Shown: piece by piece, positions 42,206 to 51,039 of the stretch
Numbering within the stretch: position 1 is the stretch's first letter
Layout of the letters: each line of letters opens with the position of its first letter
Assembly (NCBI RefSeq): GCF_001426705.1
Contig: NZ_LMFC01000003.1
Location: forward strand, 384,981 to 448,980
DNA: 64,000 bases
Source of the DNA: Cellulomonas sp. Root485
GTDB taxonomy: Bacteria > Actinomycetota > Actinomycetes > Actinomycetales > Cellulomonadaceae
Direction of reading: 5' to 3'
Program-made: the position numbers and the translations under genes
Notes under the pieces: generated by a model
Databases searched by the model: none
What the model saw: only the letters and a program-made list of their open reading frames with translations
What the model was told of the DNA's origin: nothing

Positions 42206-44098
42206 GTGTCGATGACTTCCGGCAGCCCCAACATGCGCAGCTTCGCCAAGGACCGCACGGTCGCGGACCACAAGCTCACCCGGGACACCCTGAAGCGGAT
42301 CCTGCGGTTCGCGCGCCCGTACCGGGGCAGGCTCGCGGTCTTCGTCGCGCTGATCGCGGTCGAGGCAGCGGCGGGCGCGGTCACTCCCCTGCTGTTCAAG
42401 ACGCTCATCGACGACGGCATCACGGCCGGCGACACGCGGGTGGTCCTCACGATGGCCGCCATCGTCGCGGTGCTCGCGATCGTCACCGCGGGGCTGTCCG
42501 TCGCCGACCGCTGGGTCTCGTCGCAGGTGGGCGAGGGCCTGATCCGCGACCTGCGCACCGCGGTGTTCGACCACGTGCAGCGCATGCCGCTCGCGTTCTT
42601 CAGCCGCGCCAAGACGGGCGCGCTGGTGCAGCGGCTCAACGGCGACGTGCTCGGCGCGCAGCAGGCTTTCACGTCGACGCTGCAGAACGTGGTGAGCAAC
42701 TCGCTGACCATCGTGTTCGTGCTCGCGGCGATGTTCAGCATGTCCTGGCAGCTGACCCTGCTCAGCCTGGTCCTGCTGCCGGCGTTCATCTTCCCGGCCC
42801 GCTGGTTCGGCAAGAAGATCGCCGCGATCACGCGGGAGAGCTACGCCCTGAACGCCGACGCCGCGCAGATCATGAACGAGCGGTTCAACGTGGCGGGCGC
42901 GCACCTGGTCAAGATCTTCGGCGACCCGCAGCGCGAGTCCCAGAACTACGCCGACCAGGTCGACCGCGTCCGCGACATCGGCGTCACCCGCGCCCTGTAC
43001 TCCACGTGGTTCCGGGTCGGCCTGACCACCCTGGCGTCCGTCGCCGTCGCGCTCGTCTACGGCCTCGGCGGCGTGATGGCGATCCGCGGGGAGCTCACCG
43101 TCGGCGTGGTCGTCGCGCTCACCGCCTACCTCGGCCGCCTGTACGGTCCGCTCACCGCGATGTCGAACGTCCAGGTCGACGTCATGACCGCGCTGGTCAG
43201 CTTCGAGCGCGTGCTCGAGGTCCTCGACCTGGAGCCGACGGTCGCGGAGAAGCCGGACGCGACGGACCTGCGCACCGCGACGTCGACGCACGGCGCGACC
43301 GTCCAGCTCGACGGTGTCAGCTTCCGCTACCCCGGGGCCGACGAGGTGTCGCTGGCGTCCCTGGAGTCGGTGGCGACCCTGCAGAACGAGGTCCACCAGA
43401 ACACCCTCGAGGACGTGAGCCTCACCGTCCCCGCAGGTCACATGGTCGCGCTGGTCGGCCACTCGGGCGCCGGCAAGACGACCATCTCCCAGCTGGTCAC
43501 CCGCATGTACGACCCGACGGCGGGCGCCGTGCGGATCGGCGGCGCCGACCTGCGGGACGTCACGCACGCCTCGCTGCGCGCGACGGTCGGCGTGGTCAGC
43601 CAGGAGGCCCACCTCTTCCACGACACCATCGCGGAGAACCTGCGCTACGCCCGCCCGGAGGCCACGGATGCGGACATCGAGCGCGCACTGGAGCAGGCGC
43701 ACATCGCGGACCTCGTCGCGACGCTCCCCGACGGCATCCACACCGTGGTCGGCGACCGTGGCTACCGGCTGTCCGGCGGGGAGCGGCAGCGGCTCGCGAT
43801 CGCGCGGATGCTGCTCAAGGCACCGGACGTCGTCATCCTCGACGAGGCCACCGCGCACCTCGACTCGGGATCCGAGGCCGCGGTCCAGGCCGCGCTCGAC
43901 GAGGCCCTGACCGGCCGCACCAGCATCGTCATCGCCCACCGGCTCTCCACCGTGCGGCAGGCCGACTCGATCGTGGTCCTGGACCACGGCCGCGTCGTCG
44001 ACCAGGGCACCCACGCCGAGCTGCTCGCGCGTGGCGGCGTGTACGCGGAGCTCTACCGGACGCAGTTCGCCAGCAGCGTCGCGACGGCGGCCGCCTGA
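42206..44098 (+). CDS. ABC transporter, fused membrane and ATPase domains (multidrug exporter type)
   Basis: A 630-residue half exporter. Six membrane helices span residues about 35-330. A hydrophilic insertion of about 25 residues lies just before Walker A (VSLASLESVATLQNEVHQNTLEDVSL across 43340-43420), which interrupts the usual start of the ATPase domain. Walker A is GHSGAGKTT, the signature is LSGGERQRLAIARMLL, and Walker B is VVILDEATAHLD. The GTG start has AAGGAGG seven bases upstream. Divergence from marR suggests drug-inducible export. Confidence 0.9.
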   Translation: MSMTSGSPNMRSFAKDRTVADHKLTRDTLKRILRFARPYRGRLAVFVALIAVEAAAGAVTPLLFKTLIDDGITAGDTRVVLTMAAIVAVLAIVTAGLSVADRWVSSQVGEGLIRDLRTAVFDHVQRMPLAFFSRAKTGALVQRLNGDVLGAQQAFTSTLQNVVSNSLTIVFVLAAMFSMSWQLTLLSLVLLPAFIFPARWFGKKIAAITRESYALNADAAQIMNERFNVAGAHLVKIFGDPQRESQNYADQVDRVRDIGVTRALYSTWFRVGLTTLASVAVALVYGLGGVMAIRGELTVGVVVALTAYLGRLYGPLTAMSNVQVDVMTALVSFERVLEVLDLEPTVAEKPDATDLRTATSTHGATVQLDGVSFRYPGADEVSLASLESVATLQNEVHQNTLEDVSLTVPAGHMVALVGHSGAGKTTISQLVTRMYDPTAGAVRIGGADLRDVTHASLRATVGVVSQEAHLFHDTIAENLRYARPEATDADIERALEQAHIADLVATLPDGIHTVVGDRGYRLSGGERQRLAIARMLLKAPDVVILDEATAHLDSGSEAAVQAALDEALTGRTSIVIAHRLSTVRQADSIVVLDHGRVVDQGTHAELLARGGVYAELYRTQFASSVATAAA

Positions 44099-44108
44099 CG
44101 GGCGCCCT

Positions 44109-44165
44109 TTCCCTGCCCGACGGTCCCTGACGTACCCTGGGCGACCTTCCCCGCCCGACGGTCCC
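44109..44165 (+). repeat. Pair of 19-bp direct repeats before the acyltransferase gene
   Basis: TTCCCTGCCCGACGGTCCC at 44109-44127 and TTCCCCGCCCGACGGTCCC at 44147-44165 differ at one base and are 38 bp apart. A possible -10 box TACCCT (44133-44138) lies between them, and the second copy ends next to the ribosome site AGGAG. Could be an activator or repressor site pair. Confidence 0.6.
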
Positions 44166-44174
44166 AGGAGTGCC

Positions 44175-45398
44175 ATGTCCGAGACGCCCCGCGCCCAGGG
44201 CACGGCCGCGCGGACCGACAGCCGGCTGTCGGCACTCGACGGGCTGCGCGGGGTGGCGGCGGCGATCGTCGTGCTGCACCACACCCTGCTGCTGACCCCC
44301 GCGATCTCGAACGTCTACATGCAGGGTCCGTTCCCGGAACGCGGCTCGATGGCGTGGTGGCTGTCCTACACGCCGCTCAAGATCGCCAGTGCGGGGTCGG
44401 AGGCGGTGCTGGTCTTCTTCGTGCTCAGCGGCCTCGTGCTCGCACTGCCGGTGCTGCGCCGCACGGACTTCGACTGGTCGGCCTACTACCCCCGGCGCAT
44501 GGTCCGGCTCTACGTCCCGGTCATCGCGTCCGTGCTGCTCGCGGTGGTCCTGGTGCTGGCGGTGCCGCAGGTCGACGTGCCGTCGGGCTCGAAGTGGCTG
44601 TTCCTCCACTCGATCCCGGAGCTGTCGTGGCCCAAGGTCATCCACGCGATGAGCCTGTTCGACGGCGACTTCCAGCTCAACAACCCGCTCTGGTCGCTGC
44701 AGTGGGAGATCGCGTTCTCGGTGTGCCTGCCCGTCTTCGTGCTCGGCGCGTTCGCACTGCGGCGGCTCTGGCTCGTCGGCGTGCTCGCCGCGCTGGTGGC
44801 GTCGTGGATCGGGCTCATCACGGGCACGCCGTCCCTCACCTACCTGCCGGTCTTCTTCGCCGGCACGCTCCTCGCGGTCGGCCTCCCGGACATCCGTCGC
44901 CTCGCGGACCGGCTGGCGGCCCGCTGGACCGGACACCTGGTCTGGATCGCGCTGCTGGTCGGTGCGGGGCTCGCGCTGGTGGCGCCGTGGCTCATCGGTG
45001 CCGACCGCCGGCTCGAGACGCTCCCGCGCAACCTCGCCGGGGCGCTCGTGCCGTTCGCCGCCGTCGTCATCGTGGTGTGCGCCCTCGGCTGGCGCCCGCT
45101 CGCCGCGGTGCTCAGCCGCGGCGTCCTGCGCCAGCTCGGGCTGATCTCGTTCAGCCTCTACCTCGTGCACGCGCCCGTGCTGGTGTTCACGTCGCACCTC
45201 ATGGCGGGGCAGTCGCGCTACCTCATCAACCCGATCGCCCTGACGCTCTGCGTGCTCGTCGCGTACGGCTTCTACTGGCTGGTCGAGAAGCGGTCGCACG
45301 AGTGGGCCCGCCGCGTGGGCGCGTGGGGCTCGCGCACGATGCGACGTGAGGCGGCGCCTGCGCAGGAGCCGGCGCAGGCCACTACCGTCTCCGCATGA
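44175..45398 (+). CDS. Acyltransferase 3 family membrane protein
   Basis: A 407-residue membrane enzyme with about ten helices. The N-terminal signature LSALDGLRGVAAAIVVLHHTLL carries the conserved catalytic-type His, and the late motif LISFSLYLVHAPVLVF is also typical. Family members transfer acetyl or other acyl groups to cell-surface sugars. The ATG has AGGAG five bases upstream. Its stop overlaps the next gene's ATG. The target sugar is unknown. Confidence 0.9.
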   Translation: MSETPRAQGTAARTDSRLSALDGLRGVAAAIVVLHHTLLLTPAISNVYMQGPFPERGSMAWWLSYTPLKIASAGSEAVLVFFVLSGLVLALPVLRRTDFDWSAYYPRRMVRLYVPVIASVLLAVVLVLAVPQVDVPSGSKWLFLHSIPELSWPKVIHAMSLFDGDFQLNNPLWSLQWEIAFSVCLPVFVLGAFALRRLWLVGVLAALVASWIGLITGTPSLTYLPVFFAGTLLAVGLPDIRRLADRLAARWTGHLVWIALLVGAGLALVAPWLIGADRRLETLPRNLAGALVPFAAVVIVVCALGWRPLAAVLSRGVLRQLGLISFSLYLVHAPVLVFTSHLMAGQSRYLINPIALTLCVLVAYGFYWLVEKRSHEWARRVGAWGSRTMRREAAPAQEPAQATTVSA

Positions 45399-45742
45399 TC
45401 GGACGCATCGACGAGGTCGTCTTCGACTGCGCGGACCCGGCAGTCCTCGTGCGCTTCTGGGCCGACGTGCTCGGCGGCACCCCCGTGGGTCGCAACGACG
45501 GCTGGCACTACGTCGACCCCCCGGGCTGGACCCGCGTGGCGTTCCAGCGGGTGCCCGAGGGCAAGGTGGTGAAGAACCGCGTGCACCTCGACGTCGAGGT
45601 CGACGACATCCCGGCGGCGACCGCCCAGGCGGAGGCGCTCGGCGCGACGCGCGTCGGCGAGCTCCACGTCGACACCGCCGGCTCGTTCCAGGTGCTGCTC
45701 GACCCCGAGGGCAACGAGTGGTGCGTGGTGAAGCCCGCGTAA
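45395..45742 (+). CDS. VOC-superfamily (glyoxalase-like) protein
   Basis: A 115-residue protein. It begins IDEVVFDCADPAVLVRFWADVLGG and ends FQVLLDPEGNEWCVVKP, as in the Glyoxalase_6 group. It overlaps the acyltransferase stop by four bases, yet TACCGT lies six bases before its ATG. It may therefore be translated both by coupling and from its own leaderless mRNA. The substrate is unknown. Confidence 0.87.
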   Translation: MIGRIDEVVFDCADPAVLVRFWADVLGGTPVGRNDGWHYVDPPGWTRVAFQRVPEGKVVKNRVHLDVEVDDIPAATAQAEALGATRVGELHVDTAGSFQVLLDPEGNEWCVVKPA

Positions 45743-45782
45743 ACCTCTTGCGGCAGCCGGTGCGGCGGAGAACTGTCGATCC

Positions 45783-46400
45783 GTGACCGTCCCCGCGCGC
45801 CTCGCCCCCCTGCTGGCCGAGTACGACTTCGCCAGCGACCGCCTCCTGCAGCGCCTGTCCGGTCCCACCGTGGACAGCGGCGACGGCCTGCAGGTCGAGG
45901 TCCCCCCGCTGACCGACGCGGAGCTCCTCTGGGAGCCGGTCCCGGGCGCCTGGACGATCCGACGGCAGTCGGACGGACCCGGCGGGCTCGGGGCGACGCG
46001 CCTGGTCGGGTCGGGCGAGTGGGGTCACGACGGCGGCCGCCCGCACCCGTGGCCGCCGCCGGTCACCTCGATCGGCTGGCGGATCAACCACGTCGCCAAG
46101 ACGCTGGCCGGCCGCGCGGACCACACCGACGGCACCCACACCCACACCGAGGCGTCCGACGAGCCGCAGGGCACCGCCGCGGGAGCCATCGCCGGTCTGG
46201 CCGCCGCGATCGCCGCGTGGCGCGCGACGCTGCTGGGGGCCGACGACGCCGCCCTCGACACGGTCGGCTACAGCACGTACCCCAACGGCTCCGACTCCGA
46301 CGAGACGTTCCTCGACGTCGTCTGGTGGATGAACCAGGAGGTGGTCCACCACGGCGCCGAGATCGCCCTCCTCCGCGACCTGTACCTCCGGCTAGCGTGA
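45783..46400 (+). CDS. DinB-superfamily protein
   Basis: A 205-residue four-helix-bundle protein. The sequence follows DinB-like actinobacterial proteins: LLAEYDFASDRLLQRLSG, then PVPGAWTIR, TSIGWRINHVAKTLAGRAD, and WWMNQEVVHHGAEIALLRDLY at the end. The His residues in INHV and VVHHGAEI are the likely metal ligands. Relatives are thiol-dependent transferases or of unknown role. GTG start with no clear ribosome site. Confidence 0.85.
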   Translation: MTVPARLAPLLAEYDFASDRLLQRLSGPTVDSGDGLQVEVPPLTDAELLWEPVPGAWTIRRQSDGPGGLGATRLVGSGEWGHDGGRPHPWPPPVTSIGWRINHVAKTLAGRADHTDGTHTHTEASDEPQGTAAGAIAGLAAAIAAWRATLLGADDAALDTVGYSTYPNGSDSDETFLDVVWWMNQEVVHHGAEIALLRDLYLRLA

Positions 46401-46405
46401 CGCGC

Positions 46406-47221
46406 ATGACCTTCTGGATCTGCGCCACGTGCGCCGTGGAGAGTGCCGAGCCGTCCGACGTCTGCGCGATCTGCGCCGACGAGCGCCAGTGGGTGCCCGC
46501 GTCGGGCCAGCGCTGGACCACCCTGGAGGAGCTCCGCGCGCAGGGGTACCGCGCGCAGCTGGAGGAGCTCGAGCTGGACCTGTTCGCGGTCACCAGCTCC
46601 CCGAGCGCCGGCATCGGTCAGCAGTCGAAGCTGCTCGTCACCTCGGAGGGCAGCCTGCTGTGGGACCCGATCGGGTTCCTCGACGACGCCGTGGTCGAGC
46701 GCATCCTCGCCCTCGGCCCGGTGCGGGCGATCGCGGCGAGCCACCCGCACATGTACGGCGTCCAGGTGGAGTGGAGCCGCGCGCTCGGCGACCCACCGGT
46801 CCTCGTGGCGGAGGCCGACGCGCACTGGATCAACCGCCCCGACCCGGTGATCCGGACGTGGTCCGGTGAGCTGGAGGTCCTGCCCGGCGTGACCCTCTCC
46901 CAGCCGGGTGGCCACTTCCCCGGCAGCGCGATCGCGCACTGGACGGCCGGCGCGGCGGGCCAGGGGGTGCTGCTGAGCGGCGACACGATCTTCGCCAACC
47001 CCGACCGGCGGTCCGTCGCGTTCATGCGCAGCTACCCGAACCACCTGCCGCTGTCCGGTGCCGTCGCGCGCCGGGTCGCCGACCACGTCGACCGCCTGGA
47101 GTTCGACCGCCTCTACGGCAACTTCGCCAACGTGATCGCCGCCGACGCCAAGGAGATCGTCCGCCGCTCGGCCGAGCGCCACATCGGCTGGGCCAACGGC
47201 GACTTCGACCACCTCACCTGA
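46406..47221 (+). CDS. Metallo-beta-lactamase-fold protein with N-terminal zinc ribbon
   Basis: A 271-residue protein. Two CXXC pairs at the N terminus (ICATC and ICAIC) form a rubredoxin/zinc-ribbon knuckle. The MBL domain follows, but the first metal motif HXHXDH is replaced by ASHPHMYGVQVEW. GGHFPGSAIAHW and SGDTIFANPD are kept, so the metal site is altered. TAGCGT seven bases before the ATG implies a leaderless start. The last 8 bases overlap the convergent NUDIX gene. The substrate is unknown. Confidence 0.82.
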   Translation: MTFWICATCAVESAEPSDVCAICADERQWVPASGQRWTTLEELRAQGYRAQLEELELDLFAVTSSPSAGIGQQSKLLVTSEGSLLWDPIGFLDDAVVERILALGPVRAIAASHPHMYGVQVEWSRALGDPPVLVAEADAHWINRPDPVIRTWSGELEVLPGVTLSQPGGHFPGSAIAHWTAGAAGQGVLLSGDTIFANPDRRSVAFMRSYPNHLPLSGAVARRVADHVDRLEFDRLYGNFANVIAADAKEIVRRSAERHIGWANGDFDHLT

Positions 47222-47684
47222 GCAGCTCCTCCAGCCGGTCCACGAACGCCGCCTGCGCGGTCACGACGAGCCGTCGTGCCTCGTCGGGCGCGAACCAGCC
47301 GGCCCGGTCGAGCTCGGGCACCAGCAGCGTCCGCCCCGACCGCGGCGGCCAGGCGATCTCGACCAGGTTGCTGGCGATGGCGGACGCGTCGAGGTCCCCC
47401 TCCACCGCCCACGCCGTCACGACCTTGCCGCCGCTCTGCTTGACGTCCCCGAGCGCGAGCGGTTCGGACGACGACGGCACCGGCACCCCGAGCTCCTCGG
47501 CGAACTCCCGCAGCGCCGTGGCGTAGGGGTCCTCGCCGGGCGACGGCTCCCCCTTCGGGATCGTCCACGCGCCCGCGTCCTTGCGCGCCCAGAACGGTCC
47601 GCCCATGTGCCCGAGCAGCACCTCGAGCCCGGCAGTCCGCCGGAACAGCAGCAGGCCGGCACTCGTGCGGGGTGCCACCGTCAT
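47214..47684 (-). CDS. NUDIX hydrolase
   Basis: A 156-residue enzyme. The Nudix box is complete as GEPSPGEDPYATALREFAEELGV (split here over 47497-47565) with the two catalytic Glu residues of REFAEELG. Strand motif AGLLLFRRTAGLEVLLGHMGGP resembles the NTP-pyrophosphohydrolases of the YfcD/MutT-like group. The ATG at 47684 is only one base from GGAGG. The GTG two codons later at 47678 has better spacing and may be the true start. Substrate unknown. Confidence 0.88.
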   Translation of the reverse strand: MTVAPRTSAGLLLFRRTAGLEVLLGHMGGPFWARKDAGAWTIPKGEPSPGEDPYATALREFAEELGVPVPSSSEPLALGDVKQSGGKVVTAWAVEGDLDASAIASNLVEIAWPPRSGRTLLVPELDRAGWFAPDEARRLVVTAQAAFVDRLEELLR

Positions 47685-47770
47685 ACCTCCGTCATCACGC
47701 AGGCGACCCTAGTCCGGTCACCACCGCCGGGCCCGCGAGGCGATCCCCGCGGGCCCGGCGACGGCGTCCG

Positions 47771-48058
47771 TCACCGCGCGGTCGTCTCCCCCCGCTGGGT
47801 CGGCACCCGGTCGAGGAGCGCCGGGTGGGTGAACGGGCTCGTCGTCGACCGACGCGTGGTCGCCGCCCGTCGCAGGGCCACGCCCAGCGCGACCAGGCAC
47901 AGGCCGGCGAACGCGAGCCACGGTGTCCAGCCCGTGTCTGCGAGCACCGCTGCCCCGGCGGTGGCGGACTCCTCTGCGTGGGCCGTCGGGGCCCCGGCGG
48001 CGACGAGACCGCCTGTCAGGAGCGCTGTCTGCAGCGCTCGTCGGACGTAGTTGTGCAT
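47771..48058 (-). CDS. Small exported protein with LAXTG-like sorting motif
   Basis: A 95-residue protein. A signal peptide (ALQTALLTGGLVAAGAPTAHA) is followed by a short mature segment (EESATAGAAV), then LADTG, a hydrophobic helix (WTPWLAFAGLCLVALGVAL) and RR. LAXTG is the motif of class E sortases of actinobacteria. The cytoplasmic tail of about 30 residues after RR is longer than usual, so simple membrane anchoring is equally possible. GGAGGAG lies before the ATG. It follows the next, larger exported protein in the same direction. Confidence 0.72.
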   Translation of the reverse strand: MHNYVRRALQTALLTGGLVAAGAPTAHAEESATAGAAVLADTGWTPWLAFAGLCLVALGVALRRAATTRRSTTSPFTHPALLDRVPTQRGETTAR

Positions 48059-48132
48059 GGCGAAGCTCCTCCTGCTGATCGGATGGCCCGGACGGGCCCG
48101 GACGCGCGTCGCCCGAGGCGACCGGTCTCCGG

Positions 48133-49158
48133 TCAGGCGGGGGAGCTGGGGACCTCCGCGGCGGGCGGGGCGGCGGACGTCACGAGGACGCCCCCGAGCA
48201 GGCACCGGCCCTGCGGAGCGGCAGCGTGGGCAGGGACGCCGGCGACGGCCACGTCGACAGCCGTGCGGCAGCCGTTCGCGGCGAAGCCCGCAGGCCCGGG
48301 GACGGCGGGAACGCCTGGCGCGGGCCCGGACGGAGCGGGATCGCTGGGTGAAGGCCCCGCAGGCGTGGGCTCGCTGTCCGTACCCGCGGCGGCCCGTGCG
48401 CGCGGCCCCGCGCGCTCCGACGTGGAGCCGAGGTCCGGCGCGGCGGCGACCGTGTCGTCGTTCGGGGTCGGGCCGGAGGCCGAGGCCGGGACCGCGTCCG
48501 AGCCGGGTCGCGGGTGGACCGCGCCGAGGACGTCGACGACCGGACGGACGGGCGTGAGGACCTCCGTCACGGGCTCCAGGATCGCGACGAGGGGGTGCAG
48601 CGGGTCGACGAGCGATCCGAGGACGCCGCCGAGGGGCTTGAGCGCGTCGTCGAGCGGCTCGACGACCGGGGCCAGCGCGTTCGTCACCGGTGCGACGGCC
48701 GCGACCACGGGGGTCACGGCGTCGAGCGCGGGCGAGGCCACGTCGACGACGGGTGCGACGACGGGAGCCACCGGCGCGACGACGCCCTCGACCCCCGGAG
48801 CGACCGGTCCGGCGACCGCCTCGACGACCGGCACGACCGGCGCGGCCACCGCAGCGACGATCGGTGCTCCGGGGGCGACGGCGCTGGACACCACGGGCGT
48901 CACCGGGGCCACCACTGCCGACACGGCGGGTGCGACCACTCCGGACACGACCGGCTCCAGCGGTGCGATGGCTGCGGAGACCACCGGAGTCAGGAGGCCG
49001 GAGACGACCTCGGCGTCAGGTGGCGAGTCGTCGGCACGCGCAGGCGGAGCTGCCAGGAGCGCCTGGACCAGGACGACGAGCACGAGGGCGGCGAGCGCGA
49101 GCAGGCCGCGAAGGAGCCACGTTCCCGCTCCGGCGTGCTCCTGCTCCAGCGACGTCAT
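48133..49158 (-). CDS. Exported Val/Ala/Pro-rich repeat protein
   Basis: A 341-residue protein. A signal peptide at residues about 15-48 (LLRGLLALAALVLVVLVQALLAAPPARA) is followed by some 150 residues of irregular repeats around VAPVVxAVAPV. Then comes a Pro/Ser/Thr/Asp-rich section, and the C terminus has two Cys about 25 residues apart. It has no domain I recognise. The start at ATG 49158 is chosen because it directly precedes the signal. It lies 74 bp before the small LAXTG-type gene, suggesting a surface-protein pair. Confidence 0.68.
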   Translation of the reverse strand: MTSLEQEHAGAGTWLLRGLLALAALVLVVLVQALLAAPPARADDSPPDAEVVSGLLTPVVSAAIAPLEPVVSGVVAPAVSAVVAPVTPVVSSAVAPGAPIVAAVAAPVVPVVEAVAGPVAPGVEGVVAPVAPVVAPVVDVASPALDAVTPVVAAVAPVTNALAPVVEPLDDALKPLGGVLGSLVDPLHPLVAILEPVTEVLTPVRPVVDVLGAVHPRPGSDAVPASASGPTPNDDTVAAAPDLGSTSERAGPRARAAAGTDSEPTPAGPSPSDPAPSGPAPGVPAVPGPAGFAANGCRTAVDVAVAGVPAHAAAPQGRCLLGGVLVTSAAPPAAEVPSSPA

Positions 49159-49260
49159 CGTCAAGCCCCCATGACCCTGCGCGTCCGTCGACCGTATGAA
49201 GGCCTGTTCGACGAGGCAACCGGACGGGCGCACGTCACCTGTCCGGCCTAACGAGACGGG

Positions 49261-50403
49261 TCAGACGTCCTCGGGGTCCACCAGAAAGTCCGCCTCGTCG
49301 GCGATCTCGCCTCCGATCGCGGCGTGCACCACGCGCGCGACGGCCTGCACGAGCGGTGCGGCCCGGGACCGGGCGACGCGGTGCTCGAACGACGGCCGCT
49401 CCGCCTCGAGCTCCTCGATGAACGGCGGCTCCCAGTGCACGCGGTAGGCGACGACGCCGTCCCGGGTCCACGGCAGGTCACGCATCAGGGGCGGCAGCGC
49501 GGTCTCGACACCGGCCTCGACGGACAGCGTGCCGTCGTGCCCGAGGTCGACGAGCACGCCGTATGCCTCGGGCACGGGCGGCACCGCGAGCATCAGCTCG
49601 TCGTACGCCGACGCCTCGTCCATCAGTCGCTGCCGCTCGGCCTCGTCGTCGACCCCGTAGCGCTCCAGGGCCGCGGACAACCCGCGGCCGCCGGCCTCGG
49701 CCACCCACCCGGGGCGGCCGCCGGCGTCCCGGCCGACGCCGGCCGCGGGCCCGGTCCAGGTGCTGGTGGCCTCGCTGAGCCGCGCGCGCGGCAGCACGGA
49801 CTGGACCACGGCGAGCGCTTCAGCCGGTTCGAGCCAGGAGTCGGACAGGACGGTGAGGTCGATGGCGCTGTCGACGTCGGGCGTGAGGACGATGCCGTTC
49901 TCGCCCGTGCGCACGGAGCCGCCGAGGCGGCGGGCGGCGGCGACCATCCACTGCAGGACGCGCTCCTCCTCCCGGATCGGCATGCCGTGGGGGAACGCGC
50001 GCTTGAGGCCGTCGCGGTCGCCTCCGGGATACGGCTTCTCGCCACGTTCCCGCGGGCAGACCAGCACGTACGCGAGGGTTGCCGTCGTCGGCAGGCCGAG
50101 GCTGACGGCGTCCCCGGTCTCCATGCGGAACGGCCCGTTCAGGGTCGAGAGCCGCGCGAGCCGGAGCGTGCGCGTCGGGATGGTCGCGGAGCCCACGGCG
50201 CGGATGCCGAGCGCGGCCGTCATGGGCCCGATGATCCCGCGCGGTTGCAGGGTGTCCTGCGGCCGCTCCTCCCACCGCGCGTTGGCGAACCGGCTGACGG
50301 CCAGCACCTCGACCTCGTCCTCCGCGACGTCCGGCGGCAGCGCCAGGATGTGGCGGTCACGCAGACCGGGATCGTCGGCGGGGAGGCGGGTGAGCTTCGC
50401 CAT
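49261..50403 (-). CDS. Uncharacterised protein coupled to dcd
   Basis: A 380-residue soluble protein I cannot assign to a family. It begins KLTRLPADDPGLRDRHILALPPD. It contains several mixed alpha/beta stretches (ATLAYVLVCPRERGEKPYPGGDRDG; MVAAARRLGGSVRTGENGIVLTPD) and has no signal or membrane segment. The ATG lies four bases after the dcd stop with no ribosome site, so translation probably follows dcd. A link to nucleotide metabolism is suggested only by that position. Confidence 0.75.
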   Translation of the reverse strand: MAKLTRLPADDPGLRDRHILALPPDVAEDEVEVLAVSRFANARWEERPQDTLQPRGIIGPMTAALGIRAVGSATIPTRTLRLARLSTLNGPFRMETGDAVSLGLPTTATLAYVLVCPRERGEKPYPGGDRDGLKRAFPHGMPIREEERVLQWMVAAARRLGGSVRTGENGIVLTPDVDSAIDLTVLSDSWLEPAEALAVVQSVLPRARLSEATSTWTGPAAGVGRDAGGRPGWVAEAGGRGLSAALERYGVDDEAERQRLMDEASAYDELMLAVPPVPEAYGVLVDLGHDGTLSVEAGVETALPPLMRDLPWTRDGVVAYRVHWEPPFIEELEAERPSFEHRVARSRAAPLVQAVARVVHAAIGGEIADEADFLVDPEDV

Positions 50404-50407
50404 CGCG

Positions 50408-50983
50408 TCAGACGTCCGTCCGGTGGAAGTTCTGGAAGGACCGGGACGCGGTCGGGCCGCGCTGCCCCTGGTACCGCGAGCCGTACTCGGAGGAGCCGTA
50501 CGGGTGCTCGGACGCCGACGACAGCCGGAAGAAGCACATCTGGCCGATCTTCATGCCGGGCCACAGCAGGATGGGCAGCGTCGCGACGTTGGACAGCTCG
50601 AGGGTCACGTGCCCGGAGAACCCGGGGTCGATGAACCCCGCCGTCGAGTGGGTCAGCAGGCCGAGCCGCCCCAGCGACGACTTGCCCTCCAGCCGTGCGG
50701 CGATGTCGTCGGGCAGCGTCACGGCCTCGTACGTGGACCCGAGGACGAACTCGCCGGGGTGCAGCACGAAGGACTCCCCCGGGGCGACCTCGACCAGCCG
50801 CGTCAGGTCGGGCTGGTCCGCCGCGGGGTCGATGAACGGGTACTTGTGGTTGTCGAACAGGCGGAAGTACCGGTCGAGCCGCACGTCGATGCTCGACGGC
50901 TGGAGCATGGCGGGCTCGTAGGGGTCGAGGGCCACGCGGCCCGACTCGAGCTCGGCCCTGATGTCACGGTCGGAGAGCAGCAC
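50408..50983 (-). CDS. dcd: dCTP deaminase
   Basis: A 191-residue trimeric enzyme that deaminates dCTP for dUMP/dTTP synthesis. The order [16 protein letters not shown], then [49 protein letters not shown] and [16 protein letters not shown] is diagnostic. Actinobacterial Dcd proteins can also act as dUTPase, which is not decided here. The GTG at 50983 gives the usual Dcd length and lies six bases after TACCGT (leaderless). The longer frame adds ten unconserved residues. Confidence 0.95.
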   Translation of the reverse strand: MLLSDRDIRAELESGRVALDPYEPAMLQPSSIDVRLDRYFRLFDNHKYPFIDPAADQPDLTRLVEVAPGESFVLHPGEFVLGSTYEAVTLPDDIAARLEGKSSLGRLGLLTHSTAGFIDPGFSGHVTLELSNVATLPILLWPGMKIGQMCFFRLSSASEHPYGSSEYGSRYQGQRGPTASRSFQNFHRTDV

Positions 50984-51039
50984 GGGGCCACGGTAGTCCG
51001 GTTCACCGTGCACCCAGGGCGGGTCCGGGTCGTGGACCG

